This document shows positions 1 to 9,113 of a stretch of 64,000 bases of DNA, one piece after another. The position numbers and the translations under genes were made by a program. Within the stretch, counting starts at the first letter, position 1, and the number at the start of each line of letters is the position of its first letter. The notes beneath the pieces are model-generated. The model worked only from the letters and a program-made list of their open reading frames with translations. It did not search any database and was not told the origin of the DNA. The DNA comes from JBDGYW01 sp964580055 (lineage in GTDB: Bacteria; Gemmatimonadota; Gemmatimonadetes; Gemmatimonadales; GWC2-71-9), in the NCBI GenBank assembly GCA_964580055.1, contig CAZOJI010000004.1:78358-142357 (forward strand), read 5' to 3'.

Positions 1-144
1 GTCAACGGATGGTATCACCGTCACCGCGTGGTCGGAGCCAAGAGCGGCCTCGAGGCGGCGCGGTTGGTCCTGGTGCGTGCGAGCCAGATCGTGCTTGCGA
101 ACGGACTCAACCTATTGGGCGTAAGCGCCCCGGAGAGAATGTAA
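1..144 (+). CDS. argS: Arginyl-tRNA synthetase, C-terminal end (partial)
   Basis: Frame 1 is open from the first base to a TAA at 142-144 and encodes 47 residues. They match the end of the DALR anticodon-binding domain of ArgS: an AARLVLVRA helix, then QIVLANGLNLLGV, and the near-invariant C-terminal APERM. ArgS charges tRNA-Arg in the cytoplasm. The 5' part lies outside the window. The TTG start of the next gene follows only two bases after the stop, so argS is probably the upstream member of the same transcript. The fragment is short but the terminal motif is distinctive. Confidence 0.85.
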   Translation, partial: VNGWYHRHRVVGAKSGLEAARLVLVRASQIVLANGLNLLGVSAPERM

Positions 145-146
145 AA

Positions 147-1055
147 TTGTCATTACTTATCGTTGGAAGCGTAGCACTCGATTCGGTAGATACGCCGGCC
201 GGTTCCAGAACCGATGCGCTCGGCGGCTCAGCTCTATATTTCAGCAGGGCTGCAGCCCTGCTGCATCCAGTTCAAGCGGTCGGAGTTGTGGGCAACGACT
301 ATCCGATGGAAGCGTTGGATGAGCTGGCAAAGAGGGGAGTGGACGTATCGGGGATCGAGCGAAAGGATGGAGAGAGCTTCCGTTGGAAGGGCAAGTATGC
401 GGCGAACTTGATTGACCGAGAGACGCTCGACACCAAGCTTGGCGTCTTTGCGGAGTTCAGACCGAACATACCGGACGCCTTCCGCGACGCCCGCTACGTC
501 TTTCTGGGCAACATAGACCCCGAACTGCAGTTGAACGTATTGGATCAGATCAAGAATCCCGCTTTCGTCGTGTGCGATACTATGAACTTCTGGATAGATG
601 GCAAACGGGATGCCCTGCTGGAGTTGCTGAAACGCACGGATGTTTTGATGGTGAACGACAGCGAAGCGCTCCAGCTTTCGGAACAACACAACGTATACAG
701 AGCGGCGAGTTGGATTCTACGGCACGGCCCCCGCACGGCGGTGATAAAACAAGGGGGATACGGTGCCTTCCTACTCGATGAAGGACGCGTCTTCTATGTG
801 CCTGCGTTGCCGCTCGAGGATGTTGTAGATCCGACGGGCGCCGGAGACTCATTCGCGGGCGGGTTCATGGGGCACGTCGCGCGGACCGACGATTTCTCTC
901 ACGCGACGCTCAGGCAGGCGATGGTTTATGGAGCTGCCATGGGAGCGTTTGCCGTGGAGCGCTTTTCTATCGAACGGTTCGACGGAATATCACTCGGCGA
1001 GGTTGCGGAACGTGTTCAAAGATTCGCCGACCTGGTGATGTTCGAGGTAGGTTGA
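147..1055 (+). CDS. PfkB/ribokinase-family sugar kinase
   Basis: A 302-residue kinase of the PfkB (ribokinase) fold, which phosphorylates a sugar or nucleoside using ATP. The C-terminal signature DPTGAGDSFAGGF carries the catalytic Asp and the anion hole, and the N-terminal GGSALYFSRAAALL segment is the substrate-side glycine region. I chose TTG at 147 because the upstream part of the longer frame is argS in another frame, and a purine-rich cggagag site precedes it. The substrate cannot be read from the sequence; adenosine, ribose and ketosugars are all possible. It sits between argS and purM with short spacing, so it is probably co-transcribed with them. Confidence 0.85.
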   Translation: MSLLIVGSVALDSVDTPAGSRTDALGGSALYFSRAAALLHPVQAVGVVGNDYPMEALDELAKRGVDVSGIERKDGESFRWKGKYAANLIDRETLDTKLGVFAEFRPNIPDAFRDARYVFLGNIDPELQLNVLDQIKNPAFVVCDTMNFWIDGKRDALLELLKRTDVLMVNDSEALQLSEQHNVYRAASWILRHGPRTAVIKQGGYGAFLLDEGRVFYVPALPLEDVVDPTGAGDSFAGGFMGHVARTDDFSHATLRQAMVYGAAMGAFAVERFSIERFDGISLGEVAERVQRFADLVMFEVG

Positions 1056-1083
1056 GAAGCTCACTGGTGAGGAGACCGATATC

Positions 1084-2106
1084 TTGAGTACGGCAGGTAG
1101 ATACAAAGACGCCGGCGTCGACCTGGATGCTGCGGATTCGGCGAAACGCCGAATCGCGGCTGCCGTGACGTCCACTCACACGCCGCTCACGGTTGGCGAG
1201 TTTGGATCGTTTGGTGGAATGGTGCGATTGCCTCGAGATGTCGAAAAACCGGTTTTGGTGATGAGCACGGACGGAGTTGGCACGAAGGTTCTCGTTGCGG
1301 TGATTGCCGGGCGTCACGACACGGTCGGTGAAGACCTCGTGAACCATTCCGTGAACGATATATTGGTGCAGGGAGCCAGGCCCCTGGCGTTTCTAGACTA
1401 CATAGCCGGCGCGGAGTTGGATACGGAGACCCTGGCGGCACTCGTCGACGGCGTGGCACGTGGATGCAGGAACCACAACATGTCGTTGGCTGGAGGCGAA
1501 ACGGCGCAGATGCCGGACCTCTATGATTCCGGGCACTACGATCTGGCGGGTACGATAGTAGGTGTCGTCTCGGAGGATCGAGCGTTGTTTGGTGACAACG
1601 TAGAAGTGGGTGACGTGCTCATTGGATACGCATCCAACGGTCTGCATACGAACGGCTATACGCTCGCGAGGCAGGTATTCTTCCGGGATTTGGGCCTTCA
1701 GGTCGACAGCCTTGTGGCTGAGGCAGGTGAGACAGCCGGCGACATGTTACTCGCCGTTCACACCAGCTACTTTGCCGCCGTCGAGCCGATACTGAGCCGG
1801 TTGCATTCGCTGGCGCACATTACGGGGGGCGGTATTCCAGGCAATTTGCCGCGCTCGCTGCCGGAGGGGTGTGGGGCAAGGATCGAAAAGGGATCATGGT
1901 CGATCCCTCCCGTCTTCGGGATCATCCAACGTGCCGGAAAGGTCGAGGAGACGGAGATGTTTCGCGTCTTCAACATGGGCGTCGGCCTGATTGCTGCTTC
2001 CCCCGAAGACAGCGTAGACTCTGTGCGAGAAGCGGCCGCGAGAGCCGGCATTGACACATGGGTGATTGGCGAGGTAGTCGCAGGCGAGGGTGTTGAGATA
2101 GCGTGA
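1084..2106 (+). CDS. purM: Phosphoribosylformylglycinamidine cyclo-ligase (AIR synthetase)
   Basis: A 340-residue PurM that closes the imidazole ring of FGAM with ATP to give AIR, the fifth step of purine synthesis. The motif MSTDGVGTKV binds ATP/substrate, and GGETAQMPDLY and HITGGGIPGNLPR are family hallmarks. The length is normal for the family. The start is TTG at 1084, preceded by a good GGTGAGGAG site about ten bases upstream. Its stop overlaps the next gene in a GTGA arrangement. AIR is a purine intermediate and riboflavin is made from GTP, so linkage with the rib genes downstream is metabolically sensible. Confidence 0.96.
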   Translation: MSTAGRYKDAGVDLDAADSAKRRIAAAVTSTHTPLTVGEFGSFGGMVRLPRDVEKPVLVMSTDGVGTKVLVAVIAGRHDTVGEDLVNHSVNDILVQGARPLAFLDYIAGAELDTETLAALVDGVARGCRNHNMSLAGGETAQMPDLYDSGHYDLAGTIVGVVSEDRALFGDNVEVGDVLIGYASNGLHTNGYTLARQVFFRDLGLQVDSLVAEAGETAGDMLLAVHTSYFAAVEPILSRLHSLAHITGGGIPGNLPRSLPEGCGARIEKGSWSIPPVFGIIQRAGKVEETEMFRVFNMGVGLIAASPEDSVDSVREAAARAGIDTWVIGEVVAGEGVEIA

Positions 2107-3185
2107 CCGAGCAGGAGGCAATGAAACGAGCGCTGCAGCTCGCTGAGCGCGGGTGGGGCCGAGTGTCGCCAAATCCAATGGTCGGCGCGATCCTGCTGCA
2201 GGACGGCGAAGTGGTCGGAGAGGGGTGCCACTGCGAGTTTGGCAGCGAACACGCTGAGGTGCAGGCCCTGTCCGCTTGCAACGATCCAACCGGGACCACA
2301 TGCGTTGTAACGCTCGAGCCCTGTTGCCACTACGGGAAGACGCCTCCGTGCACGCAGAAGCTGCTGGAGGCCGGTGTTCGTCGCGTGGTATATGCCGTGC
2401 CCGATCCGAGTGAGGATGCTGGGGGCGGTAGTGAACTGCTGCGGTCGGTCGGTATCGAAGTTGAAGCGGGCTTGGAAGCGAGTGCGGTGGCGGCTCTGAT
2501 AGCGCCGTTTCTCTGGAGCAAAGTTCGCAAAGATCGTCCCTTTGTGGCCCTGAAGCTGGCAGCGTCTCTCGATGGCTACACGGCCGACAGCACCGGAAGG
2601 TCACAGTGGATCTCCAGCTCGGAAGCACGCGATTACGTTCATTGGCTTCGTGCCGGCTTCGACGCAATAGCAGTGGGACGGGGAACGGCGAAAGCAGATG
2701 ACCCGCAGTTGACGGCCAGGGGCAGCGTCGCGCCGAGGGTCGCTCCGACGCGCGTGGTGTTCGGTCGAACAGGGCGTCTGAATAGAAGCCTGCAACTGGT
2801 ACGAACTGCCGACGAAGTGCCAACGGTCTACATCGCGAGTCCCGCTGCAGTGGAGCAGACTGCGAAAGAACTGAAGGGATCCGCGGTGGAACTGGTGGCC
2901 GCTGAGAACCTCGAGTCGGGTGTGTCGGCGCTCAGGAGAAGAGGCATCCAGTCGCTTCTGGTCGAAGGAGGATCCCGGCTGGCCGGTTCACTGCTGCAAG
3001 CCGGGTTGGTAGATCGCATCTACTGGATTCAGGCGCCTATCCTACTCGGCCAGGGAACGCAGGCCTTTGGAGCCAGAGCCGCGACTCCACTCGCGAGGGC
3101 GGCCCGATGGGTGCCAACCGAGCGTAAGAGTCTTGGCGATAGTAACTTACTTGTTGTGGATAAGGAACTATGTTTACGGGAATAG
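2103..3185 (+). CDS. ribD: Bifunctional riboflavin deaminase/reductase RibD
   Basis: A 360-residue fusion of a zinc deaminase and an NADPH reductase, catalysing the second and third steps of riboflavin synthesis from the GTP cyclohydrolase II product. The N-terminal half has the zinc-binding HAE (in GSEHAEVQ) and the PCxxxGxxPPC motif (EPCCHYGKTPPC). The reductase begins near RPFVALKLAASLDG at about residue 145. The GTG start overlaps purM by four bases, and the 3' end overlaps ribE by 16 bases, so translation of this run is probably coupled. No FMN riboswitch is possible in the overlap, so any flavin control must act from further upstream or post-translationally. Confidence 0.96.
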   Translation: MTEQEAMKRALQLAERGWGRVSPNPMVGAILLQDGEVVGEGCHCEFGSEHAEVQALSACNDPTGTTCVVTLEPCCHYGKTPPCTQKLLEAGVRRVVYAVPDPSEDAGGGSELLRSVGIEVEAGLEASAVAALIAPFLWSKVRKDRPFVALKLAASLDGYTADSTGRSQWISSSEARDYVHWLRAGFDAIAVGRGTAKADDPQLTARGSVAPRVAPTRVVFGRTGRLNRSLQLVRTADEVPTVYIASPAAVEQTAKELKGSAVELVAAENLESGVSALRRRGIQSLLVEGGSRLAGSLLQAGLVDRIYWIQAPILLGQGTQAFGARAATPLARAARWVPTERKSLGDSNLLVVDKELCLRE

Positions 3186-3775
3186 TGACAGAAGTCGGTA
3201 AGGTCGTTGACGTGCGTCGCGAAGCTGATCGCCTGGCGTTCCGCGTCGAGTCGGACTACGACGACCTCATAGAAGGCGAGAGCATCGCGGTCGGCGGTGC
3301 ATGTCTCACGGTGGTGTCTTGCGGAGATTCCTGGTTTGAGGTCGAAGCCATCGTTACCACACGGAGTCGCACGTGGTTCGGGGATCTTCAGGTCGGGGAC
3401 GAGGTGAACCTCGAGCGGGCGCTGAAGGTCGGTGACCGTCTCGGTGGGCACTTCGTGCAAGGTCATGTGGACGCGGTCGGTGAGGTGCGCCGCACCAAGA
3501 CCGAGGCTGACGCGTTGCTGTTGGACGTTTTGGTACCCGACGAGATAGATGAGTTGACGGTCCCACACGGGTCCATCTCGATTGACGGTGTGAGCCTTAC
3601 CGTAAACGCGACGCCGGAACCCAAGGTTGTCCAGGTTGCGCTGATCCCGTACACGCTGGAGCATACCACTCTGGGCAAACTCGAGCCGGGCGACAGAGTC
3701 CACCTCGAAGGGGACATGATCGGGAAGTACGTGCGCCAACTGCTGCGCGAGCGCCAGAGCGAAGACCCCAACTAA
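3170..3775 (+). CDS. ribE: Riboflavin synthase, alpha chain
   Basis: A 201-residue riboflavin synthase that dismutates two molecules of 6,7-dimethyl-8-ribityllumazine into riboflavin and the pyrimidinedione. It opens with the canonical MFTGIVTEVGKV and contains two lumazine-binding repeats; the second begins at about residue 98, around GGHFVQGHVDAVGEV. The length is typical. It overlaps the end of ribD and is separated from ribBA by eleven bases. Confidence 0.96.
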   Translation: MFTGIVTEVGKVVDVRREADRLAFRVESDYDDLIEGESIAVGGACLTVVSCGDSWFEVEAIVTTRSRTWFGDLQVGDEVNLERALKVGDRLGGHFVQGHVDAVGEVRRTKTEADALLLDVLVPDEIDELTVPHGSISIDGVSLTVNATPEPKVVQVALIPYTLEHTTLGKLEPGDRVHLEGDMIGKYVRQLLRERQSEDPN

Positions 3776-3786
3776 GACAAAGCAAG

Positions 3787-4992
3787 ATGACGTTTGGAAC
3801 GATAGAGCAGGCACTCGACGACATCCGCCAAGGGCGGCTCGTCATCGTTGCCGACGACGAAGACAGAGAATCCGAAGGCGATCTCATTGGGGCCGCCGAG
3901 AGGGTGACGCCGGAGATGATCAACTTCATGGCGACCCGAGGGCGCGGTCTCATTTGCATGCCGATAATGCCGGAACGCTGTGAGGCGTTGAATCTCCCGC
4001 AGATGACTGATGATAACAACGAGGCCCACGAAACCGCGTTCACCGTGAGCGTCGACGCCGCTCGGCGGTTCGGGGTCACCACTGGTATCTCCGCTGCGGA
4101 TCGGGCGAAAACAATCCAGGTGGTAGTCGACCCGGATACCAAACCGTCCGACTTGAGAAGACCGGGACACGTATTCCCCCTGCGAGCTCGCCCTGGGGGT
4201 GTGCTGCGCCGAGTGGGGCATACCGAGGCGAGCGTGGATCTAGCCAGACTAGCGGGTTTGGCGCCGGCTGGCGTGTTGTGCGAGATAATCTCGGACGACG
4301 GTACCATGATGCGTCGCCCTCAATTGGAGGTTTTCGCTCGGGAACACGGGTTGACCTTCGTGACCGTAGCGCAGCTCGTGGGCTATCGGCTTCAGAATGA
4401 ACGTCTGGTGCACCGCGTGGCGGAGGCTCGGCTCCCGACCGAACATGGTGATTTCCGAGTCATCGGTTATGAGAACGATGTAGATAATGCCGAACACCTT
4501 GCTCTCGTGTTCGGTGACGTGAACGGTACCAGTGGTACGCTCGTACGCATGCACTCCAAGTGTCTGACCGGCGATGTGTTCGACTCTCAGCGTTGTGATT
4601 GCGGATGGCAGTTGCGCAGCGCGATGCGCATCATCGCTGATGAGGGAGCCGGGGTGATCGTCTATTTGGACCAGGAGGGCAGAGGCATCGGTCTCCTCAA
4701 CAAGCTCAAGGCGTACGAGCTCCAGGATTGCGGACAAGATACTGTGGAGGCAAACGAACAGTTGGGGTTCGCTCCGGATCTGCGGGACTACGGGATAGGT
4801 GCGCAGATCCTGATGGATCTCGGACTGACGTCGATCCGGGTTCTCACCAACAACCCGCACAAGCTGGTGGGATTGGACGGTTACGGCCTGGAAATTGTCG
4901 AGAGAGTGCCGATCGTCGCCGATCCGAACGACAACAACCGTAGCTATCTGGAAGTGAAGAAATCCAAGCTCGGTCATCTCTTCGCACATTGA
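3787..4992 (+). CDS. ribBA: Bifunctional DHBP synthase / GTP cyclohydrolase II
   Basis: A 401-residue fusion providing both branch precursors of riboflavin. The N-terminal RibB part (about 1-200) makes 3,4-dihydroxy-2-butanone 4-phosphate from ribulose 5-phosphate and carries the acidic DDEDRESEGDLI motif. The C-terminal RibA part opens GTP: its zinc cysteines are in CLTGDVFDSQRCDCGWQ, and the GTP-binding and catalytic stretch is DQEGRGIGLLNKLKAYELQ. Both active sites look intact, so the fusion is probably functional in both halves. The stop overlaps a TTG start of ribH. Confidence 0.96.
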   Translation: MTFGTIEQALDDIRQGRLVIVADDEDRESEGDLIGAAERVTPEMINFMATRGRGLICMPIMPERCEALNLPQMTDDNNEAHETAFTVSVDAARRFGVTTGISAADRAKTIQVVVDPDTKPSDLRRPGHVFPLRARPGGVLRRVGHTEASVDLARLAGLAPAGVLCEIISDDGTMMRRPQLEVFAREHGLTFVTVAQLVGYRLQNERLVHRVAEARLPTEHGDFRVIGYENDVDNAEHLALVFGDVNGTSGTLVRMHSKCLTGDVFDSQRCDCGWQLRSAMRIIADEGAGVIVYLDQEGRGIGLLNKLKAYELQDCGQDTVEANEQLGFAPDLRDYGIGAQILMDLGLTSIRVLTNNPHKLVGLDGYGLEIVERVPIVADPNDNNRSYLEVKKSKLGHLFAH

Positions 4993-5474
4993 CGATGCCG
5001 AACGGAACAGACGTGACCTACAGTAGCGACTGGCGCACACTGATAGTGGCTAGTCGCTTCAATGAGGTGGTGACGCGTCGTCTACTCGCGGGAGCGCTCG
5101 ACACCCTGAAGTCTGTCGGGCTCGACAGGGACAACGTGGACGTGATATGGGTCCCGGGAGCATTCGAGATCCCGGTCGTCGTACACAAGGGGTTGGCGAC
5201 TGGCAAATACACCCTCGCATTGGCACTTGGCGCTGTTATCCGCGGGGAGACTACTCACAACGAATACATCGCTACCGAAGCCGCTCGCGGCATCGGAGAG
5301 GCGGCAATTCGCTATTCCACGCCCGTAGGATTCGGCTTGCTAACCTGCGACACGATGGAGCAGGCGTTGGCTCGTAGCGGTGGGGAGGCGGGCAACAAGG
5401 GAGCCGATGCCGCGCAGGCTGCGATCGAGACGGTGAGGGCCTTGATGAGCTTGAGCGGTAGTGCTGAGACCTGA
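4989..5474 (+). CDS. ribH: 6,7-dimethyl-8-ribityllumazine synthase
   Basis: A 161-residue lumazine synthase condensing the RibD product with dihydroxybutanone phosphate, the penultimate riboflavin step; the family forms large hollow oligomers. VPGAFEIPVV and ALGAVIRGETTHNEYIATE with the catalytic His are present. The start is either TTG at 4989 (TTGA overlap with ribBA) or the ATG at 4995 two codons later; both are compatible. Its 3' end overlaps nusB by 14 bases, and the ribH-nusB pairing is conserved in many bacteria. Confidence 0.96.
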   Translation: MTMPNGTDVTYSSDWRTLIVASRFNEVVTRRLLAGALDTLKSVGLDRDNVDVIWVPGAFEIPVVVHKGLATGKYTLALALGAVIRGETTHNEYIATEAARGIGEAAIRYSTPVGFGLLTCDTMEQALARSGGEAGNKGADAAQAAIETVRALMSLSGSAET

Positions 5475-5874
5475 GACAAAGGCTCGCGCTCGCGCACTGC
5501 AATTGTTATATGCCTGGGAAGTGCGAGGGAAACCGCCAATCGAACGAGTCATACACGATATCCGAAGCTGGGACCCGGGACTCGCGCGCGAACACGAAGA
5601 TGCTGAGCAAAAGGCATTGGCCGTGTCACTAGTCGCGGAGCGACTCGACGCTGAGATTGGACGTGCCGCTGACAATTGGCGGTTGGAGCGGATAGGAGTA
5701 AACGAGCGCAACATTCTTCGGCTTGCGCTGCATGAGCTCGAGGCGGCGGAAGTGCCGCCGAGAGTGGCCATCAGCGAGGCCGTACGGCTGGCGCAGTGGT
5801 TTGCTGCGGCACAGGCGCCTGCGTTCGTGAACGGCGTGCTGGACAGGCTGGCTCGCGAACGTCGATACCTGTGA
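5461..5874 (+). CDS. nusB: Transcription antitermination protein NusB
   Basis: A 137-residue all-helical NusB, the RNA-binding partner of NusE/S10 in rRNA antitermination. The N-terminal RARALQLLYAWEVRG and the central NWRLERIGVNERNILRLALHEL segment are family hallmarks, and the C-terminal FVNGVLDRLAR is intact. It starts with GTG inside the end of ribH and ends in a GTGA overlap with the glycosyltransferase. Confidence 0.94.
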   Translation: MLRPETKARARALQLLYAWEVRGKPPIERVIHDIRSWDPGLAREHEDAEQKALAVSLVAERLDAEIGRAADNWRLERIGVNERNILRLALHELEAAEVPPRVAISEAVRLAQWFAAAQAPAFVNGVLDRLARERRYL

Positions 5875-7010
5875 AGATTCTGGCAGTCAACTGGCTCGAT
5901 CTCGAGAACCCTCAGGCAGGGGGCGCCGAAATCCACTTTTTCGAGGTGTTCGGGCGCTTGGTGGAGCGTGGGCACGACGTGATGCTCCTAACCTCCGGGT
6001 GGCGGGGGGCGGCGCGCCAAGCCAGCGTTTCCGGAATAGAGGTGCGTCGTTTTGGCGGCAGGTACTCTTTCGCGGTCCATGGGCCCGGCGCAGTGAAGGC
6101 TGCACTCGAAGAGTGTGACTTCGACATCGTGGTTGAGGATATCAACAAGCTACCGTTATTCGTGAAGTCGCTCACCCAGCTGCCGGTATACGTGGTTGTG
6201 CCTCATCTCTTTGGTACGACCGCCTTCAAAGAAGCGTCCTTTCCGGTGGCGAGCATGGTATGGTTTGCGGAGCGGTGGATTCCGCGTTTGTATAGGGGTG
6301 CGGCGTTCCATGCTATCAGCGAGAGCACACGGGACGATCTGGTACGGCGGGGCATACCGGTCTCGGACGTGAGAGTGATCTTCCCGGGAGTCGACACTGA
6401 ATGGCTCAGACCGGACGCGAGCACTCCGCGGACACAAAGCCCTACATTTCTGTATGTGGGACGTTTGAGGCGTTACAAAGGGATCGATACCGTGCTGAGA
6501 GCCATGGCCTCGATGCGCGATTCGGGCGTGCGCGCACGACTCGAGATAGTGGGTCGGGGAGACGACCAAACACGATTGCAGAAGATGGTTGAGAGCTTCG
6601 GGTTGCGTGAGACCGTCGAGTTCCTTGGCTTTGTCTCTGAGGAGGAAAAACGCAGGCTGTTGCGCCAAGCCTGGGCTGTTGTTTTCCCATCGGCAAAGGA
6701 GGGTTGGGGAATCGTGAACGTCGAGGCTGCCGCTTGCGGTACACCTGCGGTAGCGTCCAACAGTCCTGGTCTCAGAGAGTCGGTGCGGGACGGCGAAACC
6801 GGAATTCTGGTTTCCCACGGTGATCACGAGAAACTCGCTGAAGCACTGATGAGGTTTGTCAACGACCCGAAGCTGGTGGAGCGGCTGGGGAACAACGCGA
6901 GGCGATTCGCCGAAACGTTGTCCTGGGACAGCGCGGCAGAGATGACCGAAGCACATTTGTTGGAAACATATCACCGAGCCGGCGAACGGCGGAAGGAGAG
7001 GGAGCACTGA
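5871..7010 (+). CDS. Glycosyltransferase family 4 (GT-B fold)
   Basis: A 379-residue GT-B glycosyltransferase. The N-terminal half has AGGAEIHFFEV, typical of GT4 enzymes, and the donor-binding C-terminal half begins at about residue 190 with FLYVGRLRRYKGIDTVLRAM and contains the EX7E-type motif in EGWGIVNVEAAACGTP. I set the start at GTG 5871, which overlaps the nusB stop, because the upstream part of the long frame lies wholly within nusB. There is no signal peptide or membrane segment, so it acts at the cytoplasmic face. Acceptor and donor are unknown; cell-envelope glycan synthesis is a guess. Confidence 0.88.
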   Translation: MKILAVNWLDLENPQAGGAEIHFFEVFGRLVERGHDVMLLTSGWRGAARQASVSGIEVRRFGGRYSFAVHGPGAVKAALEECDFDIVVEDINKLPLFVKSLTQLPVYVVVPHLFGTTAFKEASFPVASMVWFAERWIPRLYRGAAFHAISESTRDDLVRRGIPVSDVRVIFPGVDTEWLRPDASTPRTQSPTFLYVGRLRRYKGIDTVLRAMASMRDSGVRARLEIVGRGDDQTRLQKMVESFGLRETVEFLGFVSEEEKRRLLRQAWAVVFPSAKEGWGIVNVEAAACGTPAVASNSPGLRESVRDGETGILVSHGDHEKLAEALMRFVNDPKLVERLGNNARRFAETLSWDSAAEMTEAHLLETYHRAGERRKEREH

Positions 7011-7300
7011 TGCGAGTAACAATAACAAAACGCCATTGCGAGATCTCCGAAGAACTCAAATCCCGCGCCACGAAGGTGTTGGATAAACTGGCGAAGATCG
7101 CCAACAGACCACAGAGCGCCGAAGTGATATTCGATGAGGACCATGGCGCCAAGATGGTGGAAATTGTCTTATCGCTGCCCAGGGGGCAGACGAAGGTAGC
7201 CAAGGCGGAGTCGGACGACTTCCGTACTTCCCTGGATCGCGCTGGCAGCAAGATACGCAACCAGCTTAAGAAAGAGACCCGCCGACCGGCGGGTGGCTGA
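7010..7300 (+). CDS. hpf: Ribosome hibernation promoting factor, short form (HPF/RaiA family)
   Basis: A 96-residue protein of the HPF/YfiA family, which binds the 30S subunit at the tRNA and mRNA channel and inactivates ribosomes in stationary phase. The N-terminal MRVTITKRHCEISEELK and the basic C-terminal IRNQLKKETRR fit the short form, which lacks the dimerisation tail of long HPF. The ATG overlaps the preceding stop (TGATG), and the end overlaps hprK by eight bases. Linkage of hpf with hprK and PTS genes is a known arrangement (as in the proteobacterial rpoN-hpf-ptsN region), here without rpoN. Confidence 0.88.
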   Translation: MRVTITKRHCEISEELKSRATKVLDKLAKIANRPQSAEVIFDEDHGAKMVEIVLSLPRGQTKVAKAESDDFRTSLDRAGSKIRNQLKKETRRPAGG

Positions 7301-8270
7301 TCGCATGGGCCTTACAGTTCGAGACATACTCGACCAGAAGAAACACAGCCTCGCACTCGAAGCCGTGACCGGCGATGTCGGGCTGGACAGGCCCATCAAA
7401 GGATCGGGGGTTTCCAACCCCGGCCTCATACTGGCCGGTTTTACCGCTCGATTTCAGCGCGGCCGACTTCAGGTGCTTGGGGAGACGGAAGTGGCATACC
7501 TCCGCACCTTGAACAAGGACGCGAAACGGGCGGCGTTGGAGAACCTGTTGAGGTTGGAGGTCCCCTGCATCTTTGTGACCAAGGGACTCCCTGTGCCGCG
7601 CGTGCTGAAGAGCCTTGCGCTGCAGCGGGGGCTGCCGGTGCTGCGGTCCGGACTGAAGACCGCCGAATTCTATCGTAAGATCACACCGTTCCTCCTCGAT
7701 GTACTCGCCCCGTCGACGACCGTTCATGCGTCTCTGGCCGACGTGTTCGGAGTGGGGCTCCTGTTCACCGGACGCTCGGGAATCGGCAAGAGCGAGTGCG
7801 TCCTCGATCTGGTGGAACGCGGCCACCGCCTAGTGGCCGATGATGTGGTGAACATCAGCCTGCGGGGCACGGACGTGCTGATCGGACGCGCAACGGAACT
7901 ATCCCGCAGGTACATGGAAATTCGCGGCGTGGGTTTGGTGGATGTCTTCACACTGTTCGGCGCCCGCGCGGTCCGGCAGCAGAAACGGATAGAGGTGGTC
8001 GTTGAACTCAAAGAGTGGGACAAGTCGATCGACCTCGACCGCACCGGGCTCGATGGTGAGACTACGAATATCCTCGGGGTGGATCTACCTTTGGTTGTCG
8101 TGCCACTCAACCCGGGAAAGAACATCACGGTGATTTCCGAGGTGGTCGCGCTCAATCTGCTCCTCCGCTACAGCGGAATAGATCCCGCCAATGCGTTCAA
8201 CGCCCGCTTGCTGAGCCAAATGAAAGAGCAGCGGGAACTCAGGGAGTATTTGGCTGAAGATTATGAGTGA
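7293..8270 (+). CDS. hprK: HPr kinase/phosphorylase
   Basis: A 325-residue bifunctional enzyme that phosphorylates HPr on a regulatory Ser using ATP or PPi, and reverses this with inorganic phosphate. The Walker A motif GRSGIGKSE lies at residues 160-168, and the HPrK signature around YMEIRGVGLVDV follows. The GTG start overlaps hpf; an ATG four codons later is an alternative. The HPr encoded nearby has the matching Ser48, so the regulatory pair is complete in this operon. Confidence 0.95.
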   Translation: MADRMGLTVRDILDQKKHSLALEAVTGDVGLDRPIKGSGVSNPGLILAGFTARFQRGRLQVLGETEVAYLRTLNKDAKRAALENLLRLEVPCIFVTKGLPVPRVLKSLALQRGLPVLRSGLKTAEFYRKITPFLLDVLAPSTTVHASLADVFGVGLLFTGRSGIGKSECVLDLVERGHRLVADDVVNISLRGTDVLIGRATELSRRYMEIRGVGLVDVFTLFGARAVRQQKRIEVVVELKEWDKSIDLDRTGLDGETTNILGVDLPLVVVPLNPGKNITVISEVVALNLLLRYSGIDPANAFNARLLSQMKEQRELREYLAEDYE

Positions 8271-8643
8271 GCGCCTTCGAGGTATCGTTTTTACACATGC
8301 CGGCGTGTCGGGCTCTTTGGTGAGCGCTGTGCAGGAGATTGCCGGGGACGACAAAGCACTGATCGCGGTAACCAATATCGGAATGGGTCGAGACCGCCTC
8401 TGCGAGGTGGTGACGGATTTGATAAAGGACTCACCGACCGTCGTGTTCGTAGATCTGCCCGGTGGCAGCTGTCTGCAGTCGGTGTTGGCCGCTGCTCGGG
8501 ACTGCGGGGACGTGGCATTGGTTACCGGGGTGAATCTGCCGATGTTGCTCGACTTCGTGTTCAACAGGGATGTTACGCCGGCTGAAGCGGCGGAACGGGC
8601 GGCAGAAGTGGGTGCTCGGGCGATACGGGCGATCGGCGCGTGA
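8263..8643 (+). CDS. PTS EIIA, mannose family
   Basis: A 126-residue soluble EIIA domain of the mannose/fructose/sorbose PTS family. The phospho-accepting His is His12 in VFTHAGVSG. It takes phosphate from HPr and passes it to EIIB. It is a stand-alone domain here, not fused to EIIB as in E. coli ManX. It overlaps hprK by eight bases and EIIB by four, so the cascade proteins are probably made together. Confidence 0.9.
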   Translation: MSERLRGIVFTHAGVSGSLVSAVQEIAGDDKALIAVTNIGMGRDRLCEVVTDLIKDSPTVVFVDLPGGSCLQSVLAAARDCGDVALVTGVNLPMLLDFVFNRDVTPAEAAERAAEVGARAIRAIGA

Positions 8644-9113
8644 GCCTGAAGCTGGTCCGACTTGATGATCGACTGATCCACGGCCAGGTCGTGGTTGGGT
8701 GGGGCAACGCCTTGGGTGCCGAGAAGATACTCGTGATAGACGATCACGTCGCGGCGGCTCAGTGGGAAAGAGATCTCTACCGTCTGGGAGTGCCGCCCGA
8801 CATGGAGGTCGGTTTCTCTTCGGTTGACGACGCTTCGGACGCGTTGGAAGATCTGGTCGCATCGGACGAAACCGGAATAGTGGTGATCCCCGATGTGGAA
8901 ACCCTGGTTCGCGTGTGCGAAACAACCGATTTGGTGCGCCGGGTCAATCTCGGCGGACTGCACGAAAAGGCAGGACGTCGACGCCGCCTATCGTACGTGT
9001 TTCTATCGGACTGGGAGAGCGAAAGCCTGAAATCTCTGGCTGCGAAAGGAGTAGAGGTGACCGCGAGAGACGTTCCGTCTGCCAAGGCGATTCCGCTGTC
9101 GGAGATCGTATGA
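8640..9113 (+). CDS. PTS EIIB, mannose family
   Basis: A 157-residue EIIB of the mannose family. The phosphorylated His14 is in the signature VRLDDRLIHGQVVVGW at the N-terminus. EIIB transfers phosphate from EIIA to the sugar during transport through EIIC/EIID. It starts with GTG, overlapping the EIIA stop, and ends in an overlap with EIIC. Family members act on mannose, sorbose, fructose, N-acetylgalactosamine and others; the sequence does not reveal which. Confidence 0.92.
   Translation: MSLKLVRLDDRLIHGQVVVGWGNALGAEKILVIDDHVAAAQWERDLYRLGVPPDMEVGFSSVDDASDALEDLVASDETGIVVIPDVETLVRVCETTDLVRRVNLGGLHEKAGRRRRLSYVFLSDWESESLKSLAAKGVEVTARDVPSAKAIPLSEIV

Noticed and set aside
2050..2110. FMN riboswitch before the riboflavin genes
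   Set aside because: ribD overlaps purM, so there is no leader, and no RFN core is visible.
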